A stretch of DNA of 64,000 nt from Methylobacillus gramineus (GCF_020532675.1 NZ_JAJAVE010000003.1:1-64000); one strand, 5' to 3'; shown: positions 31,209-41,309, counted from the stretch's first letter. Notes: a model not told the origin generated them from the sequence alone. A program made the numbers and translations.

Positions 31209-32389
31209 TGCGTTTACTCATCTGGATCCTGTTTATTCTGTCGCTGGCCATCGGGGTATCACTGCTGGCTGGCAGCAATGAAGGCTACGTCCTCATCGTC
31301 AGACCGCCCTACCGGCTTGAGCTTTCACTGAACCTGTTGTTAATCCTGGTCATATTGGCATTTGCTTCCATGCACCTGCTGCTGCGCTTTATCAACTATG
31401 CACGCGACTTGCCGGCCAATGTACGTGCTTACAAAGAGAATAAGCGCATACGTCAGGGCCATGCTGCATTATTGGAATCCCTGCATGCCATCGGCGAAGG
31501 CCGTTACCAGGCTGCCCAGAAAGCGGCCTCCAAGGCACTGGATCTGGGAGAAGATGCCAGCCTGACCGCACTGATTGCCGCACGTGCCTCACATAAACTG
31601 AAGCAAAAGGGCCAGCGCGACTATTACCTTGCCGAAGCAGAAAGACTGGCACCGGATGCCGCGGTGGCGCGCCTATTACTCAATGCAGAACTGCTACTGG
31701 ATGACAGGCAATATAGCCAGGCGCTGAGCATCCTGCACAAGATAGAAAAAATAGAATCCAAATTTGTCCCGGCTCTGCGTCTGGAATTAAAAGTCCAGCT
31801 ACGGCTGAACAATTGGGAGCAAGTGCTACTGATCCTGCAGCAACTGGAAAAGCGCGATGGCATGGAATCCTGGCAAGCGCGCGAGATCCGTCATCAAGCC
31901 CATCAGCACCTGATTGAACGTAATGCAAATGACCTCAATGGCTTGATGGCCTACTGGAAGAAAATCCCCGATGAAGATCGCCTGACTTCGCGTATTGCCG
32001 CCATGGCCGCAGAAGCATTCATCGCCCTGAATGCAGGCAACCAGGCAGCAGAAGTACTGGAAATGAGCCTCACCAAACGCTGGGACAGCACACTTGCCGG
32101 CCTGCTCGGTGACTGTGCGACTACCAACCCTCACAAGCAATTGCAACAGGCTGAACACTGGCTAATGCGTCATGAAGGAGATGCCAAGCTGCTGCTGGCA
32201 CTGGGCAAGATGTGTGTACGCCTTAGTCTCTGGGGCAAGGCCCAAAGCTACCTTGAAGCCAGTATCAGCGTTGAACCGCATGCCAATGCGCATTTAACGC
32301 TGGCGCGCCTGCTGGAAAGCCGTGGAGAAACAGAAGCTGCCAACCGCCAATACCGCCTGAGCGTACAATTCTGCCAGGAAGGCAAATAG
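31208..32389 (+). CDS. hemY: HemY-like TPR membrane protein
   Basis: A 393-aa protein with two N-terminal membrane segments (about 1-20 and 39-62) followed by TPR-like helical repeats. It is the HemY_N type found in proteobacterial hem operons, not the protoporphyrinogen oxidase that shares the name. The GTG start overlaps the hemX stop by one base. Thought to scaffold the late heme pathway; function is not firmly known. Confidence 0.88.
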   Translation: MRLLIWILFILSLAIGVSLLAGSNEGYVLIVRPPYRLELSLNLLLILVILAFASMHLLLRFINYARDLPANVRAYKENKRIRQGHAALLESLHAIGEGRYQAAQKAASKALDLGEDASLTALIAARASHKLKQKGQRDYYLAEAERLAPDAAVARLLLNAELLLDDRQYSQALSILHKIEKIESKFVPALRLELKVQLRLNNWEQVLLILQQLEKRDGMESWQAREIRHQAHQHLIERNANDLNGLMAYWKKIPDEDRLTSRIAAMAAEAFIALNAGNQAAEVLEMSLTKRWDSTLAGLLGDCATTNPHKQLQQAEHWLMRHEGDAKLLLALGKMCVRLSLWGKAQSYLEASISVEPHANAHLTLARLLESRGETEAANRQYRLSVQFCQEGK

Positions 32390-32410
32390 CACCGGCTTCA
32401 TCGCTGATGT

Positions 32411-33442
32411 TTAGGATGTGCCAGCTTTGGCAACAGGGTTGGAGAAGGTAAAGGCATCCGAGAAAAATTCATGCGCAGGCAGGCCATGCGCTTGAAAATC
32501 CTGATGGGCAGTTTCCACCATTTGCGGCGCACCACAGCAATACACCTGATAATCACTGAGATCAGCGTGATCTTCCAGCACCGCATGGTGTACCAGACCC
32601 GTCCTGCCTTGCCAGTCATCTTCAGGTGCCGGGTCTGAAAGCACCGGGATATATTCGAACAGAGGATGTTCTGCCTGCCATTTCAGTGGCAGCTCATGCA
32701 TGTAAATATCCTGTTTGGAACGTGCTCCCCAATACAGGATCATCTTGCGCTGTACCCCATGATGCAGGGCATGCTCAATAATCCCTTTGACCGGAGCAAA
32801 ACCGGTGCCCCCAGCCACAAAGATCACGGGGCTATCACTTTCCTCACGCAAATAGAATGTGCCGAACGGCCCTTCCAGTCGCAGGATGGTTTTTTCCTGC
32901 ATTTCACTGAAAACATAGTGGGTGAATTGCCCACCAGGCACCAGCCTCATATGTAGCTCAAGGAATCGGTCGTGATAAGGTGCGTTGGCCAGAGAGAAGG
33001 CTCGACGCCTACCGTCCTTCAACAGGAACTCAATATACTGTCCCGCCATAAACTGCATGCGTTCGTTGCTAGGCAACTTCAGTGTCATGCCCATGACGTC
33101 ATGTGAGAGTTTTTCCAGCTTTTCCACCCGAACCGGCATGATGCGCGGTGGTATGCCCTCACCCGCCACTTCCCTGCACTCAATCACCAGGTTGGATAAG
33201 GGCTGCGCGGAGCAAAACAAGGCTTTACCGGTTTTCTTCTCGTCTTCGCTCAAGGCACTTTCAAAATAATCCCCATAGTTCACCTCTCCCGCCAGCACCT
33301 GACCCTTACAGGCGCCACAGGTACCATTGCGGCAGCCATACGGCAGGTTAATACCGGCATCAATGGCGGCATCCAGCACTGTATCGCCATTTTCCACCGT
33401 CAGTACACGGTCACTGGGTTTGATGATGACTTGATAAGACAT
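32411..33442 (-). CDS. 2Fe-2S/FAD NAD(P)H oxidoreductase (CDP-6-deoxy-glucoseen reductase-like)
   Basis: A 343-aa electron-transfer protein. Residues 1-90 are a plant-type ferredoxin domain with cluster ligands C37, C42, C45 and C77. A FAD-binding domain (RAFSLANAPY) and an NAD-binding domain (FVAGGTGFAPVKGIIEH) follow. This layout is shared by AscD-type reductases, phenol hydroxylase component P5 and methane monooxygenase reductase. No monooxygenase or sugar gene lies next to it, so the partner is unknown. The start at 33442 (MSYQVII) is chosen over an upstream in-frame codon because it fits the ferredoxin fold. Confidence 0.88.
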   Translation of the reverse strand: MSYQVIIKPSDRVLTVENGDTVLDAAIDAGINLPYGCRNGTCGACKGQVLAGEVNYGDYFESALSEDEKKTGKALFCSAQPLSNLVIECREVAGEGIPPRIMPVRVEKLEKLSHDVMGMTLKLPSNERMQFMAGQYIEFLLKDGRRRAFSLANAPYHDRFLELHMRLVPGGQFTHYVFSEMQEKTILRLEGPFGTFYLREESDSPVIFVAGGTGFAPVKGIIEHALHHGVQRKMILYWGARSKQDIYMHELPLKWQAEHPLFEYIPVLSDPAPEDDWQGRTGLVHHAVLEDHADLSDYQVYCCGAPQMVETAHQDFQAHGLPAHEFFSDAFTFSNPVAKAGTS

Positions 33443-33518
33443 GCAGTATTTCCTAATGCAAACAGGCACTCACACGAAGGGCGCTAGTCTAGCATAGCGC
33501 TGGCACGGCCCTGTCAGC

Positions 33519-33965
33519 TTACTCTTCGCGACGATATTCACCCTCGATCACTTCACCACTGTGGCTGGCCGTCCCTCTCTCGGTATCCTGCTGACGTGTT
33601 TCACGTGAAACGAAGTCAGGCTCATTGGCAGCATCCGCGGGTTCTTTGGCACCGGCAGGAATCAATAGCAGAATGACGGCAATCGCATCACTGATCACGC
33701 CTGGCAGAATCAACAATATCCCTGCAATCAGGTTCTTGGCACTGCCGAACAAGGCTTTGATCGGGGTACCTCCAGACTGGATGGTTTGCGCCATGCGACC
33801 TAACATCAGCAACTTCTCATCCTGTATCAAGCGCCATCCCAGCACCCCGACCACCAGCAGATAAGCCAGCACCAGCCAGCCATAACGCGCAGCCAGCTCA
33901 ATCAACACCCATATCTCAGCAATAGGGAAAGCGAGTAAAATCAACAAAAGGAACAGAAAACGCAT
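33519..33965 (-). CDS. fxsA: FxsA family membrane protein
   Basis: A 148-aa protein with the FxsA pattern: a first membrane segment with FPIAEIWVLIELAARYG, a second segment with LVVGVLGWRLIQDEK, a third around residues 75-97, then a soluble acidic tail. E. coli FxsA affects phage T7 exclusion by the F plasmid; the general role is unknown. Its ATG overlaps that of cutA on the opposite strand (the two starts share CATG). A near-consensus parS sequence lies within the tail-coding part at 33597-33612. Confidence 0.9.
   Translation of the reverse strand: MRFLFLLLILLAFPIAEIWVLIELAARYGWLVLAYLLVVGVLGWRLIQDEKLLMLGRMAQTIQSGGTPIKALFGSAKNLIAGILLILPGVISDAIAVILLLIPAGAKEPADAANEPDFVSRETRQQDTERGTASHSGEVIEGEYRREE
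33597..33612. promoter_or_regulatory. parS-like ParB-binding site (inside fxsA)
   Basis: The 16-mer TGTTTCACGTGAAACG differs from the bacterial parS consensus TGTTTCACGTGAAACA only in the last base and contains the perfect 14-bp palindrome GTTTCACGTGAAAC. It lies about 30 kb from the dnaA start. parA and parB are not in the window. Confidence 0.75.
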
Positions 33966-34311
33966 GAAACCTCAATCTCCATCATCAGAAACCACTGACA
34001 CTATTCTGGTACTGACCAATCTGCCAGACCAGAACAGTGCTGAAAAAATTGCAGAGCACCTGATCGCCAATCAACTCGCTGCCTGCGTCAACCTGCTGGC
34101 ACCCTGCACTTCTATTTATCATTGGCAGGGGAAAATCGAACGGGCCGAGGAAATCCCACTGCTGATCAAAACTACTCTCCAGAACTACCCTGCCATTGAA
34201 GAGGCCATTCAGGCACTACATCCTTACGAACTTCCAGAAATCATCCATGTCCCAATCACAGGTGGATTACCCGCCTATCTCACATGGCTACACCAGGAAA
34301 CCAAAGCGTGA
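33964..34311 (+). CDS. cutA: CutA1 divalent-cation tolerance protein
   Basis: A 115-aa trimer-forming protein; the family motifs TNLPDQNSAEKIAEHLI, AACVNLLAPCTSIYHWQGKIE and the LPEIIHVPI segment are present. Named for copper tolerance in E. coli, where the downstream dsbD gene (cutA2) contributes, so the cutA-dsbD order is shared with E. coli. It overlaps dsbD by 4 nt (GTGA) and shares its start region with the divergent fxsA. Confidence 0.95.
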   Translation: MKPQSPSSETTDTILVLTNLPDQNSAEKIAEHLIANQLAACVNLLAPCTSIYHWQGKIERAEEIPLLIKTTLQNYPAIEEAIQALHPYELPEIIHVPITGGLPAYLTWLHQETKA

Positions 34312-36155
34312 TCTCGGCATTACACCGTTTTTTTCTCCTCTCACTACTGATACTGACCGGGCTTTCCCCCGCCATGGCATTGGCTCAGCCAGGCACAAGT
34401 CAGCTCAGTGACTTTATCAATAAAGGGCGCAGTGTCTTTGTTGACAGCAATGAGGATAATATTCTGCCACCAGAGCAAGCTTTCAAGCTCTCGGTCGAAT
34501 TTATTGCTGCGGACACCCTGCAGGCAGATTTCCAGATTGCGCCTGGCCACTACTTATACAAAGACAAAATCAAGTTCACGATTGAATCCGATCACCATCA
34601 GTTTGGCTCAATCACACTACCCTCAGGTGACTGGAAAGAGGATCCAACCTTCGGCAAAACCGAGGTGTTCCATCACGACTTTGCGGCCTTAATCAAGCTC
34701 GCACTCGCCAGCCCGAATGATGACAAGACCCACAACATCATCAAGATCAGCGCCACTTACCAGGGCTGTAGCGAAAAAGGCCTGTGCTATCCACCGATCA
34801 ACAAAACGTTTGAACTTGACGCTGCACATCCGACCACCAGCATCCTCATAGGTTCGCCAGCAGAACAGGATGAATCCACCAAGCTGCTTGCCAGTGGCAA
34901 CATGTGGTTGATCATTCTAGGATTCTTCGGGTTTGGCCTGCTACTCTCCTTAACCCCCTGCGTGTTACCCATGATTCCCATTCTGTCCGCCATCATCGTC
35001 GGCAGTAAACATACTGGTCGGCTGCATAGCTTCAATCTGTCCCTGGCTTATACATTGGGCATGGCACTCAGCTATACAGCGGCTGGCGTGGCGGCTGGCC
35101 TTTCCGGACAACTGTTGAGTGCTGCCTTGCAGAATGCCTGGGTACTTGGCGCCAGTGCTTTGGTTTTTATCCTCCTCGCACTTTCCATGTTCGGCTTTTA
35201 CGAAATCCGGTTACCCGCCAGCCTGGAAACTCGCATGATGCAGACCAGCCAACGTTTTAAGGGTGGGCACTTACTCGGTGTGTTTGCCATGGGGGTGCTG
35301 GGTGCGTTGATCGTGAGCCCATGTGTGGCAGCTCCGCTGGCTGGCGCATTGGTTTATATCGGCCAGACACAAGATATTGTGCTGGGCGGCACAGCCTTGT
35401 TTGCACTCTCAATCGGCATGGGAGTGCCATTATTGCTGATCGGTGCTTCCGCCGGTGCTATTCTGCCCAAGGCCGGACCGTGGATGAGCGCAGTCAGGCA
35501 ACTATTTGGTGTGATCATGCTGGCAGTAGCCGTATGGATTGTTTCGCCATTGATTCCCACCAGTCTGCAGCTATTAATATGGGCCGCCCTGCTGATCGTG
35601 CCAGCCATTTTTATGCGGGCACTGGATCGCCTGCCTGACACTGCAAGTGGCTGGACCAGGTTCTGGAAAGGTATTGCCATCATCATGCTGTTGCTCGGCA
35701 CCACCTTGGTCATAGGCGCTGCCTCTGGTGCCAAATCAGCCTTGCACCCTTTGGAAGGCTTACGCATTGCTCCCGACAGGGTCGCTGCCCTGCCCTTCCA
35801 GCGCATCAAGGACCTGGCGGCACTGGATCACCAGTTGCAACAACACCCGGACACCCTGGTCATGCTGGATTTCTATGCCGACTGGTGTGTCGCTTGCAAG
35901 GAAATGGAGCAATTCACTTTCAGTGATCCAAAAATCCGCGCCCGCCTGGACAACATCGTTCTGTTACAGGCAGACGTTACCAAAAACGATACCGGCGACC
36001 AGGCGCTGCTCAAGCGTTTTGGCCTATATGGCCCTCCAGGCATCATTTTTTTCAATGGCAAGGGCGAGGAAATTCGCCATGCCAGAGTCATTGGCTACCA
36101 AAATGTAGGCCAATTTGAACAATCCTTAGTGAAAGTGCAGCATCGCAATGACTAA
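34308..36155 (+). CDS. dsbD: Thiol:disulfide interchange protein DsbD
   Basis: Carries electrons from cytoplasmic thioredoxin to periplasmic DsbC-type proteins and cytochrome c maturation. The 615-aa protein has a signal peptide ending at MALAQ, a periplasmic alpha domain with the GCSEKGLCYPP cysteine pair, eight membrane segments with the essential cysteines in LTPCVLPM and VSPCVAAP, and a C-terminal thioredoxin domain with DWCVACKEME. GTG at 34308 is chosen because it overlaps the cutA stop and has AGGA about 9 nt upstream; an ATG at 34284 is also open. Confidence 0.95.
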   Translation: MISALHRFFLLSLLILTGLSPAMALAQPGTSQLSDFINKGRSVFVDSNEDNILPPEQAFKLSVEFIAADTLQADFQIAPGHYLYKDKIKFTIESDHHQFGSITLPSGDWKEDPTFGKTEVFHHDFAALIKLALASPNDDKTHNIIKISATYQGCSEKGLCYPPINKTFELDAAHPTTSILIGSPAEQDESTKLLASGNMWLIILGFFGFGLLLSLTPCVLPMIPILSAIIVGSKHTGRLHSFNLSLAYTLGMALSYTAAGVAAGLSGQLLSAALQNAWVLGASALVFILLALSMFGFYEIRLPASLETRMMQTSQRFKGGHLLGVFAMGVLGALIVSPCVAAPLAGALVYIGQTQDIVLGGTALFALSIGMGVPLLLIGASAGAILPKAGPWMSAVRQLFGVIMLAVAVWIVSPLIPTSLQLLIWAALLIVPAIFMRALDRLPDTASGWTRFWKGIAIIMLLLGTTLVIGAASGAKSALHPLEGLRIAPDRVAALPFQRIKDLAALDHQLQQHPDTLVMLDFYADWCVACKEMEQFTFSDPKIRARLDNIVLLQADVTKNDTGDQALLKRFGLYGPPGIIFFNGKGEEIRHARVIGYQNVGQFEQSLVKVQHRND

Positions 36156-36714
36156 ACGCCTTGATAAGAAACACTTTGTTTATCTCGCTCTCGGGCTGAT
36201 GGCAGCAGGTATTTTGGTACAGAACTTTGTCACCAAACCCAGCCTGGCACCACCGGTGACTGTTTATGCCTCTACCGCCCCTTTTTTCCAGGCCAGCTTC
36301 ACTGATCTGAATAATGCCCAACAATCCGCCAGCCAGTGGCAAGGCAAGATCCTGGTAGTCAATTTCTGGGCAACCTGGTGCGCCCCTTGCCGAGAGGAAA
36401 TGCCTGAACTTGCAGAACTGCATGCGCAATACCAGGCTCAAGGTGTCGAGGTGCTGGGCATCTCTCTGGATAATGCAGAGAAAATGCGGGGATTCGCTGT
36501 AAAAACCCCGATGAATTACCCACTGCTAGCTGCGGATAGTGAAGGCATGGCTATTAGTGCATCATTGGGCAATGATAAAGGGGTAGTGCCATATACCGTC
36601 ATCATTGGCACTGATGGTAAAATCGTGAAAAGTTATTTTGGCCGTATCAGCAAGGCGCTGCTTGAGGAAACTTTACAGCCATTGCTCGCCCAATCCCTTC
36701 CCCCAGCCAGCTAA
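36148..36714 (+). CDS. TlpA-like periplasmic thioredoxin
   Basis: A 188-aa membrane-anchored thiol-disulfide protein: an N-terminal membrane segment at about 9-25, then a TlpA/ResA-type domain with active site WCAPC (C78, C81) in [17 protein letters not shown] and the conserved cis-proline near VVPYTVII. It overlaps the end of dsbD by 8 nt, so DsbD is its probable reductant; both likely support cytochrome c biogenesis or periplasmic redox balance. Confidence 0.93.
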   Translation: MTKRLDKKHFVYLALGLMAAGILVQNFVTKPSLAPPVTVYASTAPFFQASFTDLNNAQQSASQWQGKILVVNFWATWCAPCREEMPELAELHAQYQAQGVEVLGISLDNAEKMRGFAVKTPMNYPLLAADSEGMAISASLGNDKGVVPYTVIIGTDGKIVKSYFGRISKALLEETLQPLLAQSLPPAS

Positions 36715-36826
36715 ACCTTGCCAAACGCCAATTTCGGTAAATTTCGTCAATCCGCTAGACAAAATACCCCAAATTACGGCAAACTTGCAGCCATCAAAGT
36801 TGCACTGGCTATCAAAAGCCCCCTTT

Positions 36827-37285
36827 ATGGCTGATCATTCTTCCAAATCCGTTCTTGTCCTGCATGGCCCCAACCTGAATCTGTTGGGCCTGCGTGAACC
36901 AGAGCACTATGGCAGAACCACTTTGGAAAGCATTGATGCGACTCTGAAAACTCAGGCGCACAGCTCCGGCATCCTGCTGGAAACTTTTCAAAGCAACCAT
37001 GAAGCCGAATTAATCGGGAAGATTCATGCGCTGGCAAAAAACCCGGCAGACTTCCTCATTATCAACCCCGCAGCCTTTACCCATACTTCAGTGGCACTGC
37101 GCGATGCAGTATCGGCCGTGAAGATTCCCTTTATTGAGGTCCATCTTTCGAATATCTATGCACGCGAATCCTTTCGCCACCATTCGTATTTCTCCGACAT
37201 TGCTGTCGGCGTGATCAGTGGCCTGGGCGCACAAGGATATTCACTGGCGCTGGACTACGCTATCAACACTATTACCCGCGCCTAA
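36827..37285 (+). CDS. aroQ: 3-dehydroquinate dehydratase, type II
   Basis: Third step of the shikimate pathway, trans-dehydration of 3-dehydroquinate. The 152-aa protein has the type II signature [17 protein letters not shown] with the catalytic tyrosine, [15 protein letters not shown] and the VEVHLSN-type segment ([13 protein letters not shown]). ATG at 36827 is used; the frame is open further upstream but overlaps the tlpA-like gene. It lies 27 nt before accB, a very common aroQ-accB-accC order. Confidence 0.97.
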   Translation: MADHSSKSVLVLHGPNLNLLGLREPEHYGRTTLESIDATLKTQAHSSGILLETFQSNHEAELIGKIHALAKNPADFLIINPAAFTHTSVALRDAVSAVKIPFIEVHLSNIYARESFRHHSYFSDIAVGVISGLGAQGYSLALDYAINTITRA

Positions 37286-37312
37286 GCGGGCAACTATCTT
37301 TAGAGGTTAAAC

Positions 37313-37753
37313 ATGGATTTACGCAAACTTAAAAAACTGATCGACCTGGTTGAGGAATCCGGTATCTCCGAGCTGGAACTGACCGAAGGCGAAGAAAAAG
37401 TACGCATCTCCCGCCATCTGGCACAGGCGCCAGTTCAATTTGCCCAGCCATATCTGGCCGCGGCACCCGTTGCCGCAGCCCCTGTTGCTGCTGCCGAGCC
37501 TGTTGTCCCAGTAATTGAAGGCCATGTTGTGAAATCACCCATGGTAGGCACGTTCTACCGTGCTCCATCACCCGATGCAAAATCCTTTGTCGATATCGGC
37601 AGCAGCGTAAACGCTGGTGATACGCTCTGCATCATTGAAGCCATGAAACTGCTCAATGAAATTGAAGCCGACAAATCTGGCGTTATCAAGGCTATCCTGG
37701 TCGAAAACGGCCAACCGGTCGAATACGGCGAACCGCTGTTCATCATAGGCTAG
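37313..37753 (+). CDS. accB: Biotin carboxyl carrier protein of acetyl-CoA carboxylase
   Basis: The 146-aa BCCP has an N-terminal multimerisation region ([17 protein letters not shown]), an alanine/proline/valine linker at about 46-66, and a C-terminal biotinyl domain with the biotin lysine K112 in EAMKLLNEI. Followed after 8 nt by accC; together they form the biotin carboxylase half-reaction of fatty acid synthesis. Confidence 0.98.
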   Translation: MDLRKLKKLIDLVEESGISELELTEGEEKVRISRHLAQAPVQFAQPYLAAAPVAAAPVAAAEPVVPVIEGHVVKSPMVGTFYRAPSPDAKSFVDIGSSVNAGDTLCIIEAMKLLNEIEADKSGVIKAILVENGQPVEYGEPLFIIG

Positions 37754-37761
37754 GGGTTTAC

Positions 37762-39111
37762 ATGTTCGATAAAGTCCTCATTGCAAACCGTGGGGAAATC
37801 GCCCTGCGTATCCAGCGTGCCTGTCGCGAACTGGGTATCAAGACTGTCGCAGTACACTCTGAAGCTGATCGTGAAGCCAAGTACGTTAAGCTTGCCGATG
37901 AATCTGTATGCATAGGCCCCGCACCTTCCGGGCTTAGCTACCTTAATATTCCTGCGGTGATCAGTGCAGCGGAAGTAACTGATGCGGAAGCAATCCACCC
38001 GGGCTATGGTTTTCTTTCAGAAAATGCCGATTTTGCCGAGCGCGTGGAACAAAGTGGCTTTGCCTTTATCGGTCCCCGTGCCGAGACCATCCGCCTGATG
38101 GGCGATAAAGTCAGTGCCAAGGACACCATGAAAGCCGCTGGTGTGCCCTGCGTGCCCGGTTCAGAAGGTGCCTTGCCTGAAGATGCAGATGAGGTGATCC
38201 GCATTGCCAAAGAAATCGGCTACCCCGTCATTATCAAGGCGGCTGGCGGCGGCGGCGGTCGCGGCATGCGGGTTGTCCATACAGAGGCTGCATTGCTCGC
38301 CTCAGTGAGTATGACCAAAGCAGAAGCACAGGCTGCTTTTGGTAATCCCGTGGTCTACATGGAAAAATTCCTGGAACAGCCACGCCACATTGAAATCCAG
38401 ATACTGGCAGACCAGCACGGTAACGCGGTATATCTGGGTGAACGTGATTGCTCCATGCAACGACGTCACCAGAAGGTACTGGAAGAAGCGCCTGCGTTCG
38501 GGATCACCGAACAAATGCGTAAGAAGATAGGCACTGCCTGCGCTGAAGCCTGCATGCGCATCAATTATCGCGGTGCCGGCACTTTTGAGTTTCTCTATGA
38601 AAACGGTGAGTTCTATTTCATTGAAATGAACACCCGTGTCCAGGTAGAGCACCCAGTGACCGAAATGATCACTGGCATTGATATCGTACAGCAGCAAATC
38701 CTGATTGCAGCCAACCAGAAGCTGAGTTTCAGCCAGAAGGATATCAAGCTCTCCGGGCACTCTATCGAATGCCGCATCAATGCCGAAGATCCTTTCAACT
38801 TTGTGCCATCACCTGGTCGCATCACCACCTTCCATATGCCAGGAGGCCCTGGTATCCGCGTCGATACTCATGCTTACCAAGGTTATATGGTGCCGCCCAA
38901 TTACGATTCAATGATAGGCAAACTGATTGCTTATGGTGATACGCGCCAACAGGCAATCGCCCGCATGCAGATCGCACTGTCTGAAATGGTGATTGAAGGC
39001 ATCAAGACCAATGTCGCCCTGCACAAGGAATTGCTGGCAGATGCCGCATTCCACCAAGGTGGTACCAGCATTCACTACCTGGAACACAAGCTCGGTATCG
39101 CGACCAAGTAA
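37762..39111 (+). CDS. accC: Biotin carboxylase subunit of acetyl-CoA carboxylase
   Basis: A 449-aa ATP-grasp enzyme that carboxylates the biotin of AccB. Motifs include [34 protein letters not shown], the glycine-rich ATP lid [11 protein letters not shown] and the catalytic [16 protein letters not shown]. Its stop overlaps the prmA ATG by one base. Confidence 0.99.
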   Translation: MFDKVLIANRGEIALRIQRACRELGIKTVAVHSEADREAKYVKLADESVCIGPAPSGLSYLNIPAVISAAEVTDAEAIHPGYGFLSENADFAERVEQSGFAFIGPRAETIRLMGDKVSAKDTMKAAGVPCVPGSEGALPEDADEVIRIAKEIGYPVIIKAAGGGGGRGMRVVHTEAALLASVSMTKAEAQAAFGNPVVYMEKFLEQPRHIEIQILADQHGNAVYLGERDCSMQRRHQKVLEEAPAFGITEQMRKKIGTACAEACMRINYRGAGTFEFLYENGEFYFIEMNTRVQVEHPVTEMITGIDIVQQQILIAANQKLSFSQKDIKLSGHSIECRINAEDPFNFVPSPGRITTFHMPGGPGIRVDTHAYQGYMVPPNYDSMIGKLIAYGDTRQQAIARMQIALSEMVIEGIKTNVALHKELLADAAFHQGGTSIHYLEHKLGIATK

Positions 39112-39998
39112 TGGGATGGATCTCACTTAAAATCGAGGCACATGATAACAATGCCGACCAGCTAAGTGATGCCTTGATGGAACTTGGTGCACTGTCTGCC
39201 ATCATCGAAGATGCCAATGCAGAAACACCCGACGAACAGCCTATTTTCGGCGAACCGGGGGATCCCCCCCCCGGTATCTGGCAGCAAAACGTGGTCAGTG
39301 CACTGTTTGATGAGGATGCTGACATTGCAGGGGTGCTGGCAGAACTACGTACCGCCACTGGACTAGAAGAACTCATCTACTCCACGGAAACCATCGCCGA
39401 ACAAGACTGGGTGCGTGCCACCCAATCCCAATTCGAACCCATCCGTATCCGCGACGACCTATGGATTGTGCCTTCCTGGCATGATGCCCCCAATGCAAAG
39501 GCGCTAAATATCGTACTGGATCCGGGATTGGCTTTTGGTACCGGTAGCCATCCGACCACTCACCTGTGCCTGGCCTGGCTTGCAGACACCATAAAAACCG
39601 GTGAAACAGTGCTCGATTATGGCTGCGGCTCTGGCATTCTGGCCATTGCTGCCAGCAAGCTCGGTGCAGCCCAGGTGATTGGCGTCGATATTGATGCCCA
39701 GGCTATCCAGTCCAGTGAATACAACGCTACGCAGAACCATGTCATTGCTGATTTCTTTATGGCGGACAAACTGCCTTCTGCACAGTTCGACGTCGTGGTA
39801 GCCAATATCCTGTCCAGCGCCTTGTCGGTGCTAGCCCCGGCACTGGCAAGTGCCAGCAAGTCCGGTGGCAGGATAGCGCTCTCTGGTATTTTGCGTGAGC
39901 AAACCGAGCAAGTCTCGGCTATCTATGCCGAATGGTTCGACATGAACCCACCTACTTTCATGGATAGCTGGGTGCTGCTCACCGGAATCCGGAGATAA
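39111..39998 (+). CDS. prmA: Ribosomal protein L11 methyltransferase
   Basis: SAM-dependent enzyme that trimethylates L11. The 295-aa protein has an N-terminal substrate domain and the methyltransferase motifs LDYGCGSGILAIAASKLGA, GVDIDAQAI and VVANILSSAL (NxxxxL type). It overlaps accC by one base, a usual accC-prmA linkage. A run of nine C at 39264-39272 within the coding region is a potential slippage site. Confidence 0.97.
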   Translation: MGWISLKIEAHDNNADQLSDALMELGALSAIIEDANAETPDEQPIFGEPGDPPPGIWQQNVVSALFDEDADIAGVLAELRTATGLEELIYSTETIAEQDWVRATQSQFEPIRIRDDLWIVPSWHDAPNAKALNIVLDPGLAFGTGSHPTTHLCLAWLADTIKTGETVLDYGCGSGILAIAASKLGAAQVIGVDIDAQAIQSSEYNATQNHVIADFFMADKLPSAQFDVVVANILSSALSVLAPALASASKSGGRIALSGILREQTEQVSAIYAEWFDMNPPTFMDSWVLLTGIRR

Positions 39999-40006
39999 GG
40001 CCTGAT

Positions 40007-41035
40007 ATGCGGCTAGTAACATCCTGCCCAGCGTGTGACACCCAATTCCACGTCAAGCCGGAACAACTGGCCGCACATCACGGTACCGTCCGTTGCGGAC
40101 AATGCCAGCATGTATTTAATACCCAGGACAGACTCTATGAGCTACTGGAGCCACTGCCTGTACCATTGCCAGACCTAGTTAAGGAACCAAGCCTACTTGC
40201 AGAAATAGAGTCAGAAAACGCCAGCAGCGACGATAGCAACCCCGCAGCAGATACTGAAGTCCTAATTGGGCATGCGCTATCGCTGACAGACCCACTAGAG
40301 CCAGTGCCTGAAGAAAACGCTCACAATGATGCTATCCCTGAAGACCGACTCACAGCGCCTGAAGAAACCATTGCTTTAACATCCGAGCAGGCATGGCCTC
40401 ATGTAGATGCCGATGCAACAGCAATGCCGTTAGCCGTTCCGCCTTCACATGCCAATGCCGAATCCACTGTGGCATCGCAAGCATCCACTCAAACTCAACC
40501 AGCCCCCATCCCGGATGCGTTTCTCAAGGGAAAGAAGCCCAGTAAAACTACCAAGCACAATCTTTCGCTATGGTTAAGCATTCCGTTATGCATATTGTTA
40601 TTGCTGATGGCTGCAGGTCAGGCCGCCTATTTCTTCCGTACAGAGTTAGCCAGCCACTGGCCAGCTTCCAAACCCTTGCTGATCTCAAGCTGTGAGTTAT
40701 TGGGCTGCGAAATTCCACTGTCCAAGAACCCTGAGCTTCTGGCCCTGGACGACTCAGACCTGCAAGAAGATATAGAACATCCCGAAGTTATCCAGCTTTC
40801 CACCACCTTGATCAACAACGCCGCATTTATCCAGGCTTATCCCATGCTGGAACTGACATTGACGGACGATGATGACAAACCCAAGCTGCGCCGCATTTTC
40901 AAGCCTAGTGAATATCTGCCAGATGATACCGACATTGAGGCAGGGATTCCCTCAAACGAGGAAGTCCAGATCAGACTCTCACTCTCCACCAGCGGAGAAC
41001 CAGTGTCTGGCTACCGCGTTTTTGTCACCTATTAA
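40007..41035 (+). CDS. Zinc-ribbon membrane protein (DUF3426 type)
   Basis: A 342-aa protein: an N-terminal MJ0042-type zinc ribbon with C7, C10, C30 and C33 (SCPACDTQF, RCGQCQHVF), a long acidic, low-complexity linker (about 45-180), one membrane segment at about 187-208 and a C-terminal DUF3426 domain outside the membrane (beta-rich, PMLELTLTDDDDKPKLRR). It is regularly found after prmA in betaproteobacteria. Function unknown; the layout suggests a membrane-tethered regulator or assembly factor. Confidence 0.85.
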   Translation: MRLVTSCPACDTQFHVKPEQLAAHHGTVRCGQCQHVFNTQDRLYELLEPLPVPLPDLVKEPSLLAEIESENASSDDSNPAADTEVLIGHALSLTDPLEPVPEENAHNDAIPEDRLTAPEETIALTSEQAWPHVDADATAMPLAVPPSHANAESTVASQASTQTQPAPIPDAFLKGKKPSKTTKHNLSLWLSIPLCILLLLMAAGQAAYFFRTELASHWPASKPLLISSCELLGCEIPLSKNPELLALDDSDLQEDIEHPEVIQLSTTLINNAAFIQAYPMLELTLTDDDDKPKLRRIFKPSEYLPDDTDIEAGIPSNEEVQIRLSLSTSGEPVSGYRVFVTY

Positions 41036-41237
41036 TTTTCCCCCTCATCCTGTGTGGCATAGTAAATAAGCGTTGATCCTGGCATTCTGCAGCAAAATAT
41101 CTAATGAAAATCACTAGGTATAGATCATGATGCTGCGCATAGCATTCATGACGTGGTTCTATATGATGTGAGTCATGGATTGTGTAGATGGAAACACCAC
41201 TACATGATTTTTCACTCAAACCTAAAGGAGACATATC

Positions 41238-41309
41238 ATGTGGACCAAGCCAGAAGTGACTGAAATGCGTTTCGGTTTTGAAGTAACCATGTACGTTTGC
41301 AACCGTTAA
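41238..41309 (+). CDS. pqqA: Coenzyme PQQ precursor peptide PqqA
   Basis: A 23-aa peptide whose Glu15 and Tyr19 in EVTMY are the residues crosslinked to build pyrroloquinoline quinone. The MWTKPEVTEMRFGFEVTMY sequence closely matches PqqA of Pseudomonas and methylotrophs. A strong AAAGGAG lies 8 nt before the ATG and a hairpin terminator follows 22 nt after the stop. No pqqBCDE genes adjoin it: oxyR lies next on the opposite strand. It is therefore a separately transcribed, orphan precursor gene that presumably feeds a maturation cluster elsewhere. PQQ serves methanol dehydrogenase. Confidence 0.95.
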   Translation: MWTKPEVTEMRFGFEVTMYVCNR

